A stretch of 64,000 nt of DNA from contig NZ_AP017898.1 of NCBI RefSeq assembly GCF_003609835.1, positions 310,001-374,000 of the forward strand. Reading direction: 5' to 3'. Origin of the DNA: Sphingopyxis sp. FD7 (GTDB lineage: Bacteria > Pseudomonadota > Alphaproteobacteria > Sphingomonadales > Sphingomonadaceae). Below are positions 43,372 to 51,676 of the stretch, one piece after another (the stretch's first letter is position 1; each line of letters begins with the position of its first letter). The translations under genes and the position numbers were made by a program. The notes under the pieces are model-generated. The model ran no database searches, was not told the origin of the DNA, and was given only the letters and a program-made list of their open reading frames with translations.

Positions 43372-44211
43372 ATGTACGACTATGTCTCCATCAGTGCCGC
43401 CGATGCGGCGGCCCCCGCGCGTGTGCGCGATGGCACGATCAAGCTCCACGACGAAGCGGGCTTTGCGGGGATGCGCAAGGCGGGGCGCTTGTCGGCCGAA
43501 ATCCTCGACGCGCTCGTCCCCTTCGTCCAGCCGGGCGTGACCACCGCGGCGATCGACGACCTTGTCCGCACGATGATGATCGAGGGCGGGGGCATCCCCG
43601 CGACATTGGGCTATCGCGGCTTTACGCACAGCTGCTGCACCAGCATCAATCATGTCGTGTGCCACGGCATCCCCGACGACAAGCCGCTGCGCGAGGGCGA
43701 CATCGTCAATATCGACGTCACCAGCATCGTCGACGGCTGGCACGGCGACACCAGCCGCATGTATCTGGTCGGCGAGGTGCCGATCAAGGCGCGGCGACTG
43801 GTCGAGGTCACCTATGAATGCCTGATGCTCGGCATCGAGCAGGCGAAGCCCGGCAACCGCATGGGCGACGTCGCGCACGCGATCCAGAGCCATGCCGAGC
43901 GCCACCGCTATTCGGTGGTGCGCGATTTCTGTGGTCATGGATTGGGGCAGATGTTCCACGACGCACCCGAAGTGGTCCACGCCGGGCGCCCCGGCACCGG
44001 ACCCGAGCTTCGCCCCGGCATGTTCTTCACGATCGAGCCGATGATCAATACCGGCAAATATGCGGTAAAGATGCTCAATGACGGCTGGACCGCGGTAACG
44101 CGCGACCGCTCGCTGTCGGCGCAGTTCGAGCACAGCATCGGGATCACCGAAACGGGCTGCGAGATTTTCACCGCGAGCCCCAAGGGGTTGAACGCGCCGC
44201 CCTGGGGGTAA
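43372..44211 (+). CDS. map: Type I methionine aminopeptidase
   Basis: Removes the initiator methionine. The 279-residue product has the five metal ligands in order: DIVNIDVTSIVDGWHGDTSRMYLVG (two Asp), CGHGLGQMFHDAPEVVH (His), MFFTIEPMINTG (Glu) and FEHSIGITETGCE (Glu). The substrate His lies in the FTHSCCTSINHVVCHGIP segment. The ATG at 43372 gives MYDYVSISAADAAAPARV; the frame is open upstream but not conserved. Confidence 0.95.
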   Translation: MYDYVSISAADAAAPARVRDGTIKLHDEAGFAGMRKAGRLSAEILDALVPFVQPGVTTAAIDDLVRTMMIEGGGIPATLGYRGFTHSCCTSINHVVCHGIPDDKPLREGDIVNIDVTSIVDGWHGDTSRMYLVGEVPIKARRLVEVTYECLMLGIEQAKPGNRMGDVAHAIQSHAERHRYSVVRDFCGHGLGQMFHDAPEVVHAGRPGTGPELRPGMFFTIEPMINTGKYAVKMLNDGWTAVTRDRSLSAQFEHSIGITETGCEIFTASPKGLNAPPWG

Positions 44212-44213
44212 AG

Positions 44214-44449
44214 GAAGACGATTTCGCGCAGAGGTCGCAGAGGACGCAGAGATTTTGTTCACGCGGAGACGCGGAGACGCGGAGGAGGTTTGTCCGGGCC
44301 GGAAGGCCCCATCTTCCCGCAGCATTCTGTATAACGCGAACAGGGGAGGCAATAAGGCCGCTTCGCGTCCGACGCTGCTCCTCTGCGTCTCCGCGTCTCC
44401 GCGTGAACCCCTTTTTCTTCCTCTGCGACCTCTGCGCGAAATCTTCTTG
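44214..44449. repeat. Large inverted repeat of CGCAGAG/CGCGGAGACG type
   Basis: The left arm (44214-44288) and right arm (44379-44449) are imperfect reverse complements over about 70 bp. Shared parts are TTCGCGCAGAGGTCGCAGAG and TTCACGCGGAGACGCGGAGACGC. The CGCGGAGA unit is tandemly repeated in each arm. It fills the gap between map and the PQQ dehydrogenase gene; nothing is encoded. Confidence 0.8.
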
Positions 44450-44474
44450 CACCCGCGCCGTATCGCGCGCAGTC

Positions 44475-44490
44475 TTGACGTTAACGTCAA
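44475..44490. promoter_or_regulatory. Perfect 16-bp palindrome TTGACGTTAACGTCAA
   Basis: It lies 23 bp before the PQQ dehydrogenase start codon, in promoter/leader position. Sites of this form resemble MerR-family LiuR-type boxes, but the regulator is not identified in the window. Confidence 0.6.
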
Positions 44491-45696
44491 CGATAGGCGT
44501 ACGGGAGAGCGATATGGCGAAACGGGTTTTTTCGGCCGCGCTGCTGGGCTGTGCGGCGCTGGCACTGGCGGCGTGCAACGCATCGAAGAATGAAGCCATC
44601 GCGGTGGGATCGCTCGACGATGCCGAGAAGGCGAGCGAAGCGCTGCTCAGGACCGGCGGCAATGGCGACGATTGGGGGGCGATCGGTTTCAGCTATGACG
44701 AGCAGCGCTTCAGCCCGCTCACCGACATCAACGAGAGGAATGTGGGCGAGCTGGGCATCGCCTGGTTCGCCGACCTCGAGGATGCGCGCGGACAGGAAGC
44801 GACGCCGGTGGTCGTTGATGGCGTGATGTATGTGACGCACGCCTGGTCGAAGGTCAGCGCGTGGGACGCCGCGACGGGCAAGCCGCTGTGGAAATATGAC
44901 CCCAAGGTGCCCGGCGAGCGCGCGGTGCATGCCTGCTGCGACGTCGTCAACCGCGGCGTGGCGCTGTGGGGCGACAAGCTGTTCGTCGGGGCGCTCGACG
45001 GGCGGCTGATCGCGCTCGACCGGAAGACCGGCAAGGAGATCTGGTCGACGCAGACCTTCGACGCCGACAAGCCTTATACGATCACCGGCGCGCCGCGCGT
45101 CGTGAAGGACATGGTGCTGATCGGCAATGGCGGCGCCGAGTTCGGGGTGCGCGGCTATGTCACGGCTTATGATGCCGACACCGGAAAGGAACGCTGGCGC
45201 TTCTACACCGCGCCGAACCCGAAGAAGGAAAGGGACGGCGCGGCGTCGGACGACATCTTCGCGTCGAAAGGCAATGCCACCTGGTCCGACACGGGCGAGT
45301 GGCAGACCTCGGGCGGCGGGGGCACGGTGTGGGACGCCATCGTCTATGACAAGGATCTCGACCAGGTCTATCTGGGGGTCGGCAACGGCAATCCGTGGAA
45401 CCACGGGACGCGCTCGAACGGCGAGGGCGACAACTGGTTCCTGTCTTCCATCGTCGCGCTCGACGCGACGACGGGGGCGTATAAATGGCATTATCAGGAA
45501 ACCCCGGCGGAGACGTGGGACTATACCGCGACGCAGCCGATCATCCTCGCCGAGCAGGCGGTGGACGGCAAGCCGACCAAAGTGCTGTACCATGCGCCGA
45601 AGAACGGCTTTTTCTTCACGATCGACCGCGCGACGGGCAGGCTGATCGACGCCAGGCCGTTCGTCGACGGGATCAACTGGGCGAGCGGCTATGACC

Positions 45697-45704
45697 TCGC
45701 CACC
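45697..45704. repeat. Target site duplication, left copy (TCGCCACC)
   Basis: Eight bases directly before the insertion sequence; the identical copy is at 47027-47034. Length fits the IS256 family. Confidence 0.85.
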
Positions 45705-47026
45705 GGGACTGTCAGGAATTTCGTGTGTGGGCGGGCGGTTGAACATTAGGCCGCCATGGCCTTGATGAAGCGCTCACCGAACAGGACGGCGAACTGGGCC
45801 TTGGCCATGGACCACTCACGTGGCGGCATTCTCCACTCTTTCTCGGAGCGGTTCAAGATCAGATAGAGTAGCTTGGTTGCTGCTTCGTCGCTGGGGAAGT
45901 GCCCCCTGGCCCTCACCGCCCGCCGAAGCTGGGCGTTCAGAGCCTCGATAGCATTGGTCGTGTAGACGATCCTGCGGACCTCCTCCGGGAAGGCGAAGAA
46001 AGGTATGACCTCGCTCCATGCCCGGCGCCAGCTCTGGCCGATGGCAGGGTATTTTTGGCCCCATTCGCTGGCCTCGAAGGCGGTGAGTGCCTCCTCGGCA
46101 GCTTTGGCATCAACCGCGCGGTAAATGCCCTTCAGAGCAGCCGCCAGCGGCTTGCGGTGCTTCCAGGAGACGAAGTCCATCGAGTTGCGCAGCAGGTGCA
46201 CGATGCAGGTCTGGACGATCGCCTCGGGGAACACGGCGGTGATCGCATCCGGGAAGCCCTTGAGGCCGTCGACGACGGCCAGCATGATATCTTCCACCCC
46301 GCGGTTCTTGAGCTCGTTCATCACGCGCAGCCAGAACTTGGCGCCCTCGTTCTGTTCGATCCACAGGCCCAGCACGACCTTGGTGCCGTCGGCCATCACG
46401 CCGAGCGCGATGTGGATCGCCTTGTTGCGGACCATGCCTTCATCGCGGATCTTGACCCGGATGGCATCGAAGAACACCAGCGGATAGGCCTGATCGAGCG
46501 GCCGGGCCTGCCAGGCGGCGACCTCCTCGAGCACGGCGTCGGTGACGGTCGATATCAGGTCCGGCGAGACGTCGATGCCATACAGCTCGCGCAGATACCC
46601 GGTAATCTCCCGGGTGCTCATCCCGCGGGCATACATCGAGATGATCTTGTCGTCGAAGCCCGGGAACCTGCGCTGATACTTGGCGATCAGCTGCGGATCG
46701 AAGCTGCCCTGCCGGTCGCGCGGGATCTCGATCTCGATCTTACCGGTGCCCGTGGCAACCGTCTTGCGGCCATAGCCATTGCGGCTGTTGCCAGCCTGCT
46801 CTTCGTGGCCGAGATGATGATCCATCTCGGCATTAAGCGCGCGTTCGGCCAAGGCCTTCTTCAGCGAATCCAGCAAGCCGCCTTGCTGCAAGGCCGCAGC
46901 AGCATCACCGCCAGCCAAAAGTTGATCCAGCAAATCAGACGGGATCACAGGTTCTTTGCGTCGAGACATAGTGGGACTCCTTCTCACCCATTATGCCCGC
47001 CCACACACGAAATTCCTGACAGTCCC
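45705..47026. mobile_element. IS256-family insertion sequence
   Basis: A 1322-bp element with inverted ends (GGGACTGTCAGGAATTTCGT at the left, its reverse complement ACGAAATTCCTGACAGTCCC at the right) extending over at least 30 bp with no mismatch seen. It is flanked by the 8-bp direct repeat TCGCCACC. It holds one transposase gene on the minus strand. Perfect ends, intact transposase and an otherwise open target gene indicate a recent insertion. Confidence 0.95.
45746..46969 (-). CDS. IS256 family (mutator-type) transposase
   Basis: A 407-residue DDE transposase. Typical segments are YQRRFPGFDDKIISMYARGMSTREI, FFDAIRVKIRDEG (first Asp), LAVVDGLKGFPDAITAVFPEAIVQTCIVHLLRNSMDFV (second Asp), and YTTNAIEALNAQLRR close to the catalytic Glu region. 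MSRRKEPVI at 46969 is the preferred start; the ATG at 46987 would add six residues and lies near the IR. Intact and probably active. Confidence 0.95.
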   Translation of the reverse strand: MSRRKEPVIPSDLLDQLLAGGDAAAALQQGGLLDSLKKALAERALNAEMDHHLGHEEQAGNSRNGYGRKTVATGTGKIEIEIPRDRQGSFDPQLIAKYQRRFPGFDDKIISMYARGMSTREITGYLRELYGIDVSPDLISTVTDAVLEEVAAWQARPLDQAYPLVFFDAIRVKIRDEGMVRNKAIHIALGVMADGTKVVLGLWIEQNEGAKFWLRVMNELKNRGVEDIMLAVVDGLKGFPDAITAVFPEAIVQTCIVHLLRNSMDFVSWKHRKPLAAALKGIYRAVDAKAAEEALTAFEASEWGQKYPAIGQSWRRAWSEVIPFFAFPEEVRRIVYTTNAIEALNAQLRRAVRARGHFPSDEAATKLLYLILNRSEKEWRMPPREWSMAKAQFAVLFGERFIKAMAA

Positions 47027-47034
47027 TCGCCACC
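47027..47034. repeat. Target site duplication, right copy (TCGCCACC)
   Basis: Right copy of the duplicated target of the IS256 element; the dehydrogenase reading frame resumes directly after it. Confidence 0.85.
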
Positions 47035-48027
47035 GGCCGCCCGATCGAAAATCCCGAGGCGCGCTATTACAAGACGGGCAAGCCGTTCATCGCGATCCCC
47101 GGCGCGCTTGGCGCACACAACTGGCACCCGATGAGCTATAATCCCGCGACGGGGCTCGTCTACATCCCCGCGCAGCAAATCCCGATGGGCTATCTCCAGG
47201 ATATGGACGAACTCGACAAAAGGAAGGTACTCGGCTTCAACGTCGGCACCTCCTTGAACAAGACGATGCTGCCCGACGAAAAGGCCGCGTTCAAGGCGGC
47301 GATCGCTGCAACCACCGGGCGGCTCGTCGCCTTCGATCCGCGCAGCGGCAAGGTGGCGTGGGGCGTCGACCATCCCGCGGCGTGGAACGGCGGCACGATG
47401 ACGACCGCAGGCAATCTCGTCTTCCAGGGCACGAGCACCGGCCGCTTCCGCGCCTATGCCGCCGATACGGGCAGACAGCTTCTCGACCTCGACATGCAGT
47501 CGGGGATCGTCAGCGCGCCATCGACCTTCCGCGTGAATGGCGTGCAATATGTCGCCTTCCAGACGAGCAAGGGCGGCGCTTTCCCGCTCGTCGCTGGCGT
47601 CGCGGGCGGCGCGACGCGCAAACTGCCCAATATCCCGCGCCTCGTCGTCTTGAAGCTCGGCGGCACGGTGCAGCTGCCCGCGCTGCCGGGAACGACGACG
47701 CTCGCGTGGAACCCGCCGCCGCAGTTCGGCACCGCAGCGCAGGTCGCCACGGGCAAGGCGCTGTTCGGGCGCTATTGCATGATCTGCCACGGCGACAGCG
47801 CGATCGGCAACGGCTTCACCCCCGACCTGCGCGTCTCGGGCACGCTGACCAACGCCGACGCGTGGAAGGCCGTGACCATCGACGGCGCGCTCAAGGATCG
47901 CGGAATGGTCAGCTTCGCGCGCGTGCTCACTCCCGCCGATGCTGAGGCGATCCGCGCCTATGTCATCGACCGGTCCAACTGGACCAGGGCGAACCTGCCC
48001 GATGCTTCCCAGCCAGTGGGACGGTGA

Positions 48028-48304
48028 GCGCCAGCGCATTGTCGCGGCGGAACATTGTCATGTCGCGATGCTTTGACGGATGATGCCTATGGTCGGACGT
48101 TCGGCACAAACAGGTTCAACCGCAATGTCGGCAAACCGCGCTCGGTTGGTAGCGGAGGAGGGATTCACACGAAAAACATAAGATACTGATTTATAACAAC
48201 GTTCTTGATCGTCGTGCCGATAATTCCGCTCAATCCACCCCCAATTTTACCCCTTCGCGACAGGCCGTGCCGAAATATCGACAGGCCGACATGCGCGATC
48301 CCTG
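48028..48304. other. Gap between PQQ dehydrogenase and the conjugation module
   Basis: Contains an AT-rich stretch (about 48165-48245) unlike the core genome, and a CGACAGGCC direct repeat at about 48256 and 48281. This is where the left boundary of the transferred module is most likely to lie. No tRNA or integrase gene is seen; the exact end is not determined. Confidence 0.45.
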
Positions 48305-48538
48305 CTACGCCCGAGAACGCGGCTGTTTACAGTGTGATCGCAGAAAGGACCGCAGACTATCGACAAACACCACGGTTGCACGGCCGACCTTGGCTGCCTC
48401 GATGTCGCCGGAAGCGATGAGCTGGTAGATCTTGGATTTGCTGAGCCCCGTCATCCGTACTGCGTCGGGAATGCGAACGCTTATCGGCCCAATCGGGGGC
48501 GCGTCGTCGCCATTCGTTGCAGGCTGCCGGGCCGACAT
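48305..48538 (-). CDS. Helix-turn-helix DNA-binding protein, excisionase/AlpA-like
   Basis: A 77-residue protein with a MerR-type HTH: ISVRIPDAVRMTGLSKSKIYQLIASGDIEAAKVGRATVVFVDSLRSFL. This is the helix-turn-helix family used by phage/ICE excisionases and small regulators. The start is the ATG at 48538, 4 bp after the DUF2274 stop. It is the last gene of the trb block and lies near the likely element boundary, which fits an excision factor; a regulator is possible too. Confidence 0.75.
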   Translation of the reverse strand: MSARQPATNGDDAPPIGPISVRIPDAVRMTGLSKSKIYQLIASGDIEAAKVGRATVVFVDSLRSFLRSHCKQPRSRA

Positions 48539-48542
48539 CGGA

Positions 48543-48755
48543 CTATTTCTTACGTGCCCGGCTGAACGAGCGGTCGCTCGCCAGGAAGCCGCTAAGCATG
48601 AATGGAATGAGGTCCGGTACGGACTCGCGTCGGCCGTAGGCCGCCTCATAGGCCTCGGCGTAGTCGTTCAGCGCTTCGATGAGATCCGGCATGACGTTGA
48701 TCGTGATCTTAACCGGCGTCCGATCGGGCAGCCTTGGCAGCTTCAAATCAGCCAT
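48543..48755 (-). CDS. DUF2274 protein of conjugal transfer clusters
   Basis: A 70-residue protein (MADLKLPRLPDRTPVKITINVMPDLIEALNDYAEAYEAAYG...) of DUF2274, a small family nearly always encoded after trbI. The sequence resembles a ribbon-helix-helix DNA-binding fold (KITINVMPDLIEALNDYA), which is inference. The ATG overlaps the trbI stop by 8 bp. Confidence 0.82.
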   Translation of the reverse strand: MADLKLPRLPDRTPVKITINVMPDLIEALNDYAEAYEAAYGRRESVPDLIPFMLSGFLASDRSFSRARKK

Positions 48756-49986
48756 GACGGCCTCCCCAGGGTCCGGGCAATATGATGTCTTTGTGCACGA
48801 CCACCCGTAGCGGCCAGCCGGGGCGAACGCGCAAGGTCGGCTGGATATTGAGATTGCGCGTGACGAGCTGATCGCTGGCGCGCGCGCCGCTCTGCTGCGC
48901 TGACTCGCGGATCGCCCGGACAAGGTCGCTTTCGGTGCTGCCGAAGCTCAATTCAGTGCCGACGCCCAGCAATGTCGACAGGGCGACGCCCTTCAGAAGC
49001 TGCCAAGTATGCCGGTCGATCCGGTCGGACAGACCCGCATAGCCCTGCGTATCGGTCGCCGGCACATTGTCGATACGAATCGACGAGCCGTCGGGCAGGA
49101 TGATCCGCTGCCAGACGACCAGCGCACGGCTCTGCCCAAACGCTACAACGCTGTCGTAGCTGCCGATCAGCCGCGATCCTTGCGGAATGAGCAGACCGCG
49201 CCCGGTCACACTGTCATAGACGTTCTCCGTGATCTGCGCGGTGACGAGCCCGGGAAGATCCGAGTTGAGCCCGGTTATGAGGCTCGCGGCAATGATGCTG
49301 CCGGCCTGCAAGATCCAAGGCGATACGGACTGCGCCAGCGCGTGCGGATTGATGTCGTCGTCGCGATTGGCGCGGCCGACCAATTCGTTCTTGCGCCCCT
49401 GGGCGTTAGGATCTCGGTCAGGGTCGAGGAGCGGCTTGGCAGTCTCGGCCGATGCTGGCGGAACACTTGCATCGGTAGTCACCGGTGCAGGGGCGGCGGC
49501 GCGACCGCCGCCCGCCAATTGCAGCATGACGCCAGACTCGCGTGCGGCCTTCTGCTCAGCGGCGATGCGCTGGCGCTCGGCTTCGGCTTCCTGCGCGGCC
49601 CGGCTCACCGCATCGGCAGCGGGGTCAGGGGGAACCATCCCGCCAAGCTGCCGCTGGCGCTCGAGGATCGGCCGCCCGAGATCACCGGGAAGCGGTGGCC
49701 CGAGCTTCGGCACGTCGCCATAGCTCGTCGGCGCGCCCGCGAGCGCATCAGGCGGCGCCTTCGCGCCAACCAGCTTTTCATCGCTTGGTGCGATCAGGCT
49801 CAGGGTCGCGGGCTTGAGCGCCAGCCAGGCGACGCCGATGATCGCGGTCGAGCCGGCGGCAGCGATGGCGACGATCGCACCGCGGCGAAAACGGGTGACG
49901 CGGCCCGGCGCCGCGCGCAGAACGAGCGTTTCGGGGTCGGCTTTGGGCGCCGCGATCGGCGCGGAAGAAGCGGTTGGATCGGTCAC
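48748..49986 (-). CDS. trbI: Conjugal transfer protein TrbI (VirB10-like)
   Basis: A 412-residue inner/outer-membrane-spanning channel protein. An N-terminal membrane helix (GAIVAIAAAGSTAIIGVAWLAL) and a Pro-rich linker lead to the VirB10 beta-barrel domain: GSIIAASLITGLNSDLPGLVTAQITENVYDSVTGRGLLIPQGSRLIGSYDS, and RPGWPLRVVVHKDI at the end. It forms the core complex with TrbG/TrbH-type proteins. Start overlaps the trbG stop by 4 bp. Confidence 0.93.
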   Translation of the reverse strand: MTDPTASSAPIAAPKADPETLVLRAAPGRVTRFRRGAIVAIAAAGSTAIIGVAWLALKPATLSLIAPSDEKLVGAKAPPDALAGAPTSYGDVPKLGPPLPGDLGRPILERQRQLGGMVPPDPAADAVSRAAQEAEAERQRIAAEQKAARESGVMLQLAGGGRAAAPAPVTTDASVPPASAETAKPLLDPDRDPNAQGRKNELVGRANRDDDINPHALAQSVSPWILQAGSIIAASLITGLNSDLPGLVTAQITENVYDSVTGRGLLIPQGSRLIGSYDSVVAFGQSRALVVWQRIILPDGSSIRIDNVPATDTQGYAGLSDRIDRHTWQLLKGVALSTLLGVGTELSFGSTESDLVRAIRESAQQSGARASDQLVTRNLNIQPTLRVRPGWPLRVVVHKDIILPGPWGGRHG

Positions 49987-50834
49987 GCGCCCCTCCCGGC
50001 CTTGCGCTGCCGGCTCTTCGGCTGGGCGGCGGTGATACGGACAATCTGCTGTTTCTTGCCGCCAAGGCGCAGCTCGGCGACACCGAACAGGCGGTCGACC
50101 ACATAATAGCGGCCGGCGACGCGATAGTTGACGAGCTGGGCCTCGCCATCCTCGCCAATCACGAACAGCGGGGGCGCCTCACCCACGGCGATCGCGGGCG
50201 AGAACTCGATGTAGGTCTGCCGCCCATCGTCGAACGCGCGCAGCGGCCGCCAGGCCGGCTTGTCGCCCGAGATCGCATAGTTGAAGTTGAGGCTTTCGAC
50301 CGAGAGGCCCGACGCGATCGGCGTCGCCGCCACGGCTGCATCCCGCTGACGCCGGAGCGCGATCAGCTCGTCATGTGGATAGGTCCAGGAGATCGCCGCC
50401 ATCGCGGTCGCGGGCGTGCTTTCGAGCTGGAGATGGTAGGTCCGGCGATCGGTAGCAATGACAAGGTTTGTGCGTAGGCCCGCCGAAAACGGCTTGACGA
50501 GGATGTGCACGCGCTTGCTTTCGCCGATGCCGCTGGTGGTATCGCCGACAGTCCAGCGCACGGTGTCGCCGGCGGCGACGGACACAATCGTTTCGCCCGG
50601 CTGCAAGGCAATGTCGGTGATGCGCTCGGGCGCGGCATAGAGCCGGTAGAGCACGCCTTCCGCCCAGGGATAGACCTGGACGGCATATATATATCCCGCG
50701 CTCGACGGCTCGCGCAGTGCCGCCCGGTTGGCGGCAGTGACGCGCGCGGTCGGTGACGCGGGTTCGCGGCTCTGCGCAGCGGCGGGCATGGCAAGCGCCA
50801 TCGCGCTCGCCGCCAGGATGAGGGCACGGATCAT
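49983..50834 (-). CDS. trbG: Conjugal transfer protein TrbG (VirB9-like)
   Basis: A 283-residue outer-membrane-linked core component. A signal peptide (ILAASAMALAMPAAAQ) is followed by the VirB9 N-terminal domain (IYAVQVYPWAEGVLYRLYAAPERITDIALQPGETIVSVAAGDTVRWTVGDT). The C-terminal domain contains LNFNYAISGDKPAWRPLRAFDDGRQTYIEF and GRYYVVDRLFGVAELRLGG. Start overlaps the trbF stop by 4 bp. Confidence 0.93.
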   Translation of the reverse strand: MIRALILAASAMALAMPAAAQSREPASPTARVTAANRAALREPSSAGYIYAVQVYPWAEGVLYRLYAAPERITDIALQPGETIVSVAAGDTVRWTVGDTTSGIGESKRVHILVKPFSAGLRTNLVIATDRRTYHLQLESTPATAMAAISWTYPHDELIALRRQRDAAVAATPIASGLSVESLNFNYAISGDKPAWRPLRAFDDGRQTYIEFSPAIAVGEAPPLFVIGEDGEAQLVNYRVAGRYYVVDRLFGVAELRLGGKKQQIVRITAAQPKSRQRKAGRGA

Positions 50835-51673
50835 TGGTCGGTCCTTTCGGGGGATGGTGCGGCTGCGGGTTGAGCAAGGGTCGGATCGAGCGGCGAGCCC
50901 AGCGGAATGTCGGCGGGCGGCGCGACCGGGAGTGATTGTGCGGGATCGGGCACGGCCGATGGTTGCGGCGAAGGTGGCCGGTCCTGCGGCGTTTCCAGTT
51001 CGCGGCTCCAGTCGATCGCGTCAACATAGAGACCGAGCGGGTTTTTTCGGAGCACATCGGCCGAGCGCGGCGGCTTGATCTTCACCGTGAGCATCGCCGT
51101 CCAGCGTGACGTGCTGGCGAGGCTTCCCCGCTCATATTGCTGCTCGGTCCATTTGACCTGGAAGCTCGTATCTGACGCGCGGACGATGCTCGTCACCTGC
51201 ACCGAAACCGTCTTGCGCCCGACATCGGCGAACGGATTGGAGGTGCGGGCATATTCGCCGAGGAACAGTGACGCACGTTCGGTCGCGAAATCATAGGCTG
51301 ATAGCCAGTTTTCACGCATCAATACCGGATCGAGCGAGCGCGCTCGAACGCCGGTGATGAACCGGCCGAGGAACCATGCGATCTGCGGATCGGTCGGCCG
51401 ATAGTCCTTGGCGGCAGGCGCGACGGCCTGTGCTTGCCCGAGTGCATCGACCTCGACCACATAGGGCACGACGCGGCTTTGCATCGATTGCCAGACCAGC
51501 GCGCCCGACAGACCAGTGGTCAGGAACAGGCCGCCGAAGGCCATCAGCCGCCAGTTCTTCGCCTGTGCGCGAGCCGAGCCGATACGCTCATCCCAAAGCT
51601 GGCCCGCTCGTTGGTAGGGTGTCTCGGGTTCGGGCGTTCGCCCATAGCGCTGCAATGCGCGTCGAAATTTCAT
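50831..51673 (-). CDS. trbF: Conjugal transfer protein TrbF (VirB8-like)
   Basis: A 280-residue inner-membrane assembly factor. The cytoplasmic N-terminus (TPYQRAGQLWDERIGSARAQAKNWR) precedes one membrane helix (LMAFGGLFLTTGLSGALVW) and the VirB8-type periplasmic domain (VVPYVVEVDALGQAQAVAPAAKDYRPTDPQIAWFLGRFITGVRARS). The Pro-rich tail is variable. It starts 3 bp after trbL. Confidence 0.92.
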   Translation of the reverse strand: MKFRRALQRYGRTPEPETPYQRAGQLWDERIGSARAQAKNWRLMAFGGLFLTTGLSGALVWQSMQSRVVPYVVEVDALGQAQAVAPAAKDYRPTDPQIAWFLGRFITGVRARSLDPVLMRENWLSAYDFATERASLFLGEYARTSNPFADVGRKTVSVQVTSIVRASDTSFQVKWTEQQYERGSLASTSRWTAMLTVKIKPPRSADVLRKNPLGLYVDAIDWSRELETPQDRPPSPQPSAVPDPAQSLPVAPPADIPLGSPLDPTLAQPAAAPSPERTDQ

Positions 51674-51676
51674 CGC

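Larger units (their letters stand above)
44514..48027 (+). pseudogene. PQQ-dependent quinohaemoprotein alcohol dehydrogenase, split by IS256 element
   Basis: The 5' part (44514-45704, 397 codons) has a lipoprotein-type signal (GCAALALAACNAS), beta-propeller W-motif repeats, and the adjacent-cysteine HACCDVVNRG disulfide site. The 3' part (47035-48027) has the remaining propeller (GALGAHNWHPMSYNPATGLVYIP, WNGGTMTTAGNLVFQGT) and a C-terminal cytochrome c domain with CMICH. The reading frame joins exactly if the insertion and one target duplicate are removed, giving 727 codons including stop's neighbour (about 726-727 residues). It oxidises alcohols in the periplasm when intact. RBS GGGAGA and the palindrome at 44475-44490 are upstream. 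Confidence 0.9.

Noticed and set aside
46125..47134. Plus-strand frames across the IS256 element
   Set aside because: Antisense to an intact transposase gene; no supporting motif.
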